Shown piece by piece: positions 62,621 through 64,000 of a DNA stretch of 64,000 bases. The notes beneath the pieces were generated by a model, which saw only the letters and a list, made by a program, of their open reading frames with translations, had not been told where the DNA came from and made no database searches. Every line of letters begins with the position of its first letter. The stretch's first letter is position 1. A program made the position numbers and the translations under genes. Source of the stretch: Gordonia bronchialis DSM 43247 (GTDB taxonomy: Bacteria > Actinomycetota > Actinomycetes > Mycobacteriales > Mycobacteriaceae); the NCBI RefSeq assembly GCF_000024785.1, contig NC_013441.1, positions 5,022,001 through 5,086,000 on the forward strand. Reading direction: 5' to 3'.

Positions 62621-63763
62621 TTGGTAGTACGCATATTCGGCATCTCGTTCGTCGTGACGATCGGTGCCATGATCATCGCGTTCCTGTACGGGGGCTGGCA
62701 GGCGCTTATCCTGACCGTCATCCTCGGCATCCTCGAGGTCTCGCTTTCCTTCGACAACGCGGTCATCAACGCGACCGTCCTGCGTCGGATGAGCGAGTTC
62801 TGGCAGAAGATCTTCCTCACCATCGGCATCCTCATCGCCGTCTTCGGTATGCGTTTGGTGTTCCCGCTGGCGATCGTGTGGATGGCGTCGGGCCTCGGTC
62901 CGGTGCAGGCACTCGACCTGGCTCTCAACCCGCCGCCAGATGACGCCGCCTACTTCCCCAACGGTGACCCCAGCTACGAGACGATCATCACCGACGCGCA
63001 CCCGCAGATCGCGGCCTTCGGTGGCATGTTCCTGCTCATGCTGTTCCTCGGCTTCGTGCTCGAGGAGAAGGAGATCACCTGGCTGAGCTGGATCGAGCGT
63101 CCGCTGGAACGCATCGGCAAGCTGGAGATGCTCGAGGTGGTCATCGCGACCGGCCTGCTGATCATCACCGCCGAGTACATCGCCGCACCTGAGGAACGGT
63201 CGACGGTGATGATCGCCGGCGCGCTCGGCATGATCACCTACATCGCGGTCAACGGGCTCGGCGAGTTGTTCAAAGTCGACAACGTCGTCGACGACGAGGA
63301 CGCGGACCCCGCACCAGAGAACGCGAAGCGTTCCGGTGGTCCCAGCGACCTCGCCAAGGCCACCGGCAAGGCCGGTTTCTTCCTGTTCCTCTACCTCGAG
63401 GTGCTCGACGCGTCGTTCTCCTTCGACGGCGTCATCGGCGCCTTCGCCATCACCGCCGACCCGATCATCATCGCGCTCGGCCTCGGCCTCATCGGCGCCA
63501 TGTTCGTCCGGTCGCTGACCGTGTACCTGGTGCGCAAGGGCACGCTCTCGGAGTACGTGTACCTCGAGCACGGCGCCCACTGGGCGATCGGCGCGCTCGC
63601 GTTCATCCTGCTCTACTCGATCGGCACGCACGTCAACGAGGTCATCACCGGTCTTGTGGGTGTGGTGCTCATCGGCGCGGCCTTCGCGTCGAGCATCGTG
63701 CGTCGACGACGTCTCGGTGACGCCGACGACGAGGCTTCGACGGAGGTCGAGGCCAAAGCCTGA
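62621..63763 (+). CDS. DUF475 (TerC-related) integral membrane protein
   Basis: 380 residues with about nine membrane helices. Two internally similar halves each carry the family Asp motif: ILEVSLSFDNAVINATVLRR and LEVLDASFSFDGVIGAFAIT. The design is that of TerC-like metal exporters, which often lie next to terD; manganese or related efflux is plausible. TTG start with GAAAGG upstream. A charged cytoplasmic loop (DDEDADPAPENAKRSGG) separates the halves. Confidence 0.9.
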   Translation: MVVRIFGISFVVTIGAMIIAFLYGGWQALILTVILGILEVSLSFDNAVINATVLRRMSEFWQKIFLTIGILIAVFGMRLVFPLAIVWMASGLGPVQALDLALNPPPDDAAYFPNGDPSYETIITDAHPQIAAFGGMFLLMLFLGFVLEEKEITWLSWIERPLERIGKLEMLEVVIATGLLIITAEYIAAPEERSTVMIAGALGMITYIAVNGLGELFKVDNVVDDEDADPAPENAKRSGGPSDLAKATGKAGFFLFLYLEVLDASFSFDGVIGAFAITADPIIIALGLGLIGAMFVRSLTVYLVRKGTLSEYVYLEHGAHWAIGALAFILLYSIGTHVNEVITGLVGVVLIGAAFASSIVRRRRLGDADDEASTEVEAKA

Positions 63764-63775
63764 GTTTCACCGCAG

Positions 63776-63823
63776 AAACGACGATGGGTTGCGCTCTTCA
63801 CGGAGTGCAACCCATCGTCGTTT
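63776..63823. terminator. Bidirectional hairpin between DUF475 and the next gene
   Basis: A 17-base perfect stem, AAACGACGATGGGTTGC and its complement, with a 14-base loop. It lies between two converging genes and ends in TTT, so it can serve both. Confidence 0.88.
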
Positions 63824-63828
63824 GGGGA

Positions 63829-64000
63829 CTACTTGCGGCCGGCCTTCCAGTTCAGGCCCCAGTTGTAAGCCTGGTCCACCGCGGATTGCGAGCCGCGGAT
63901 ATAGCGGACCTCGCGGTTGATGACGAGGTCACCGCCACGGTTCTCCAGCAACGCGATGGCGCACGAGATGGCGCCCTGATCCGACTCGTCGAGGCGCACC
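63829..64000 (-). CDS. C-terminal end of a gene cut by the window edge, TerA/TerD-related guess
   Basis: The last ~56 residues read VRLDESDQGAISCAIALLEN, RGGDLVINREVRYIRGSQSA and VDQAYNWGLNWKAGRK before the stop. The ending GSQxAVDxxYxWGLxW resembles tails of tellurium-resistance family proteins and would fit beside terD, but I am not sure of it. Confidence 0.45.
   Translation of the reverse strand, partial: VRLDESDQGAISCAIALLENRGGDLVINREVRYIRGSQSAVDQAYNWGLNWKAGRK

Noticed and set aside
62321..63631. Minus-strand frame of 436 residues opposite DUF475
   Set aside because: Composition is typical of an antisense shadow; the DUF475 protein has two conserved Asp motifs.

Overview
The window is high-GC actinobacterial DNA, most probably from the Mycobacteriales and plausibly Gordonia or a close relative. 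From about 44.3 kb to 59.4 kb the gene order is dnaB, a secreted protein, rplI, rpsR, ssb, rpsF, a GT87 glycosyltransferase, ponA, a DUF5318 gene, a PadR regulator and ino1. This is the order recalled for Mycobacterium tuberculosis Rv0058 back to Rv0046c, including an intein inside dnaB. The genus is an inference from gene families and arrangement.

Layout. (1) 1-3.4 kb: part of a Nit1C-type cluster on the minus strand (nitB, nitC nitrilase, nitG, nitH flavoprotein, start of nitD radical SAM), linked in other bacteria to cyanide or nitrile nitrogen use. An IS630 element has landed directly against the nitB ribosome-binding site. (2) 3.4-14 kb: an insertion-sequence pile-up: IS630, a decayed IS1634-like fragment, two copies of one IS1380-family element facing opposite ways in the same duplicated site, a second IS1380-type element nested in an IS1634-like element, and an IS3 copy. 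(3) 14-18.9 kb: a lower-GC solo CHAT protease-like gene, a decayed pentapeptide-repeat membrane protein, an unknown gene with a nucleotidyltransferase-like motif, and gene debris. (4) 18.9-28.8 kb: an IS3 element, then a Tn7-like gene set (tnsA, tnsB, tnsC, a frameshifted tniQ, two tyrosine-recombinase-like genes), mostly overlapping and all minus strand. (5) 28.9-36.7 kb: a cluster of mostly unknown genes ending in a single-chain restriction-modification enzyme, which looks like a defence island. (6) 36.7-43.5 kb: a nested structure. A helix-turn-helix gene is broken by an IS3 element, whose transposase gene is in turn broken by a minimal Tn554-like element of two tyrosine recombinases. A serine recombinase and a second, nearly identical IS3 copy follow. 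(7) 43.6-59.4 kb: the conserved core. (8) 59.4-64 kb: decayed small genes, then terD and a DUF475 membrane protein.

How the genes work together. The core block supplies replication (DnaB, SSB), ribosomal proteins, envelope synthesis (PonA, GT87) and inositol for mycothiol and phosphatidylinositol. The region upstream of dnaB acts as a landing zone for mobile DNA. The best candidates for something not well described are the Tn7-like element with its unusual TnsA and two recombinase-like partners, the 29.7-36.7 kb defence-like cluster, and the two-recombinase element whose ends can be placed almost to the base because the interrupted IS3 gene can be rejoined. No tRNA, rRNA or CRISPR array was seen.
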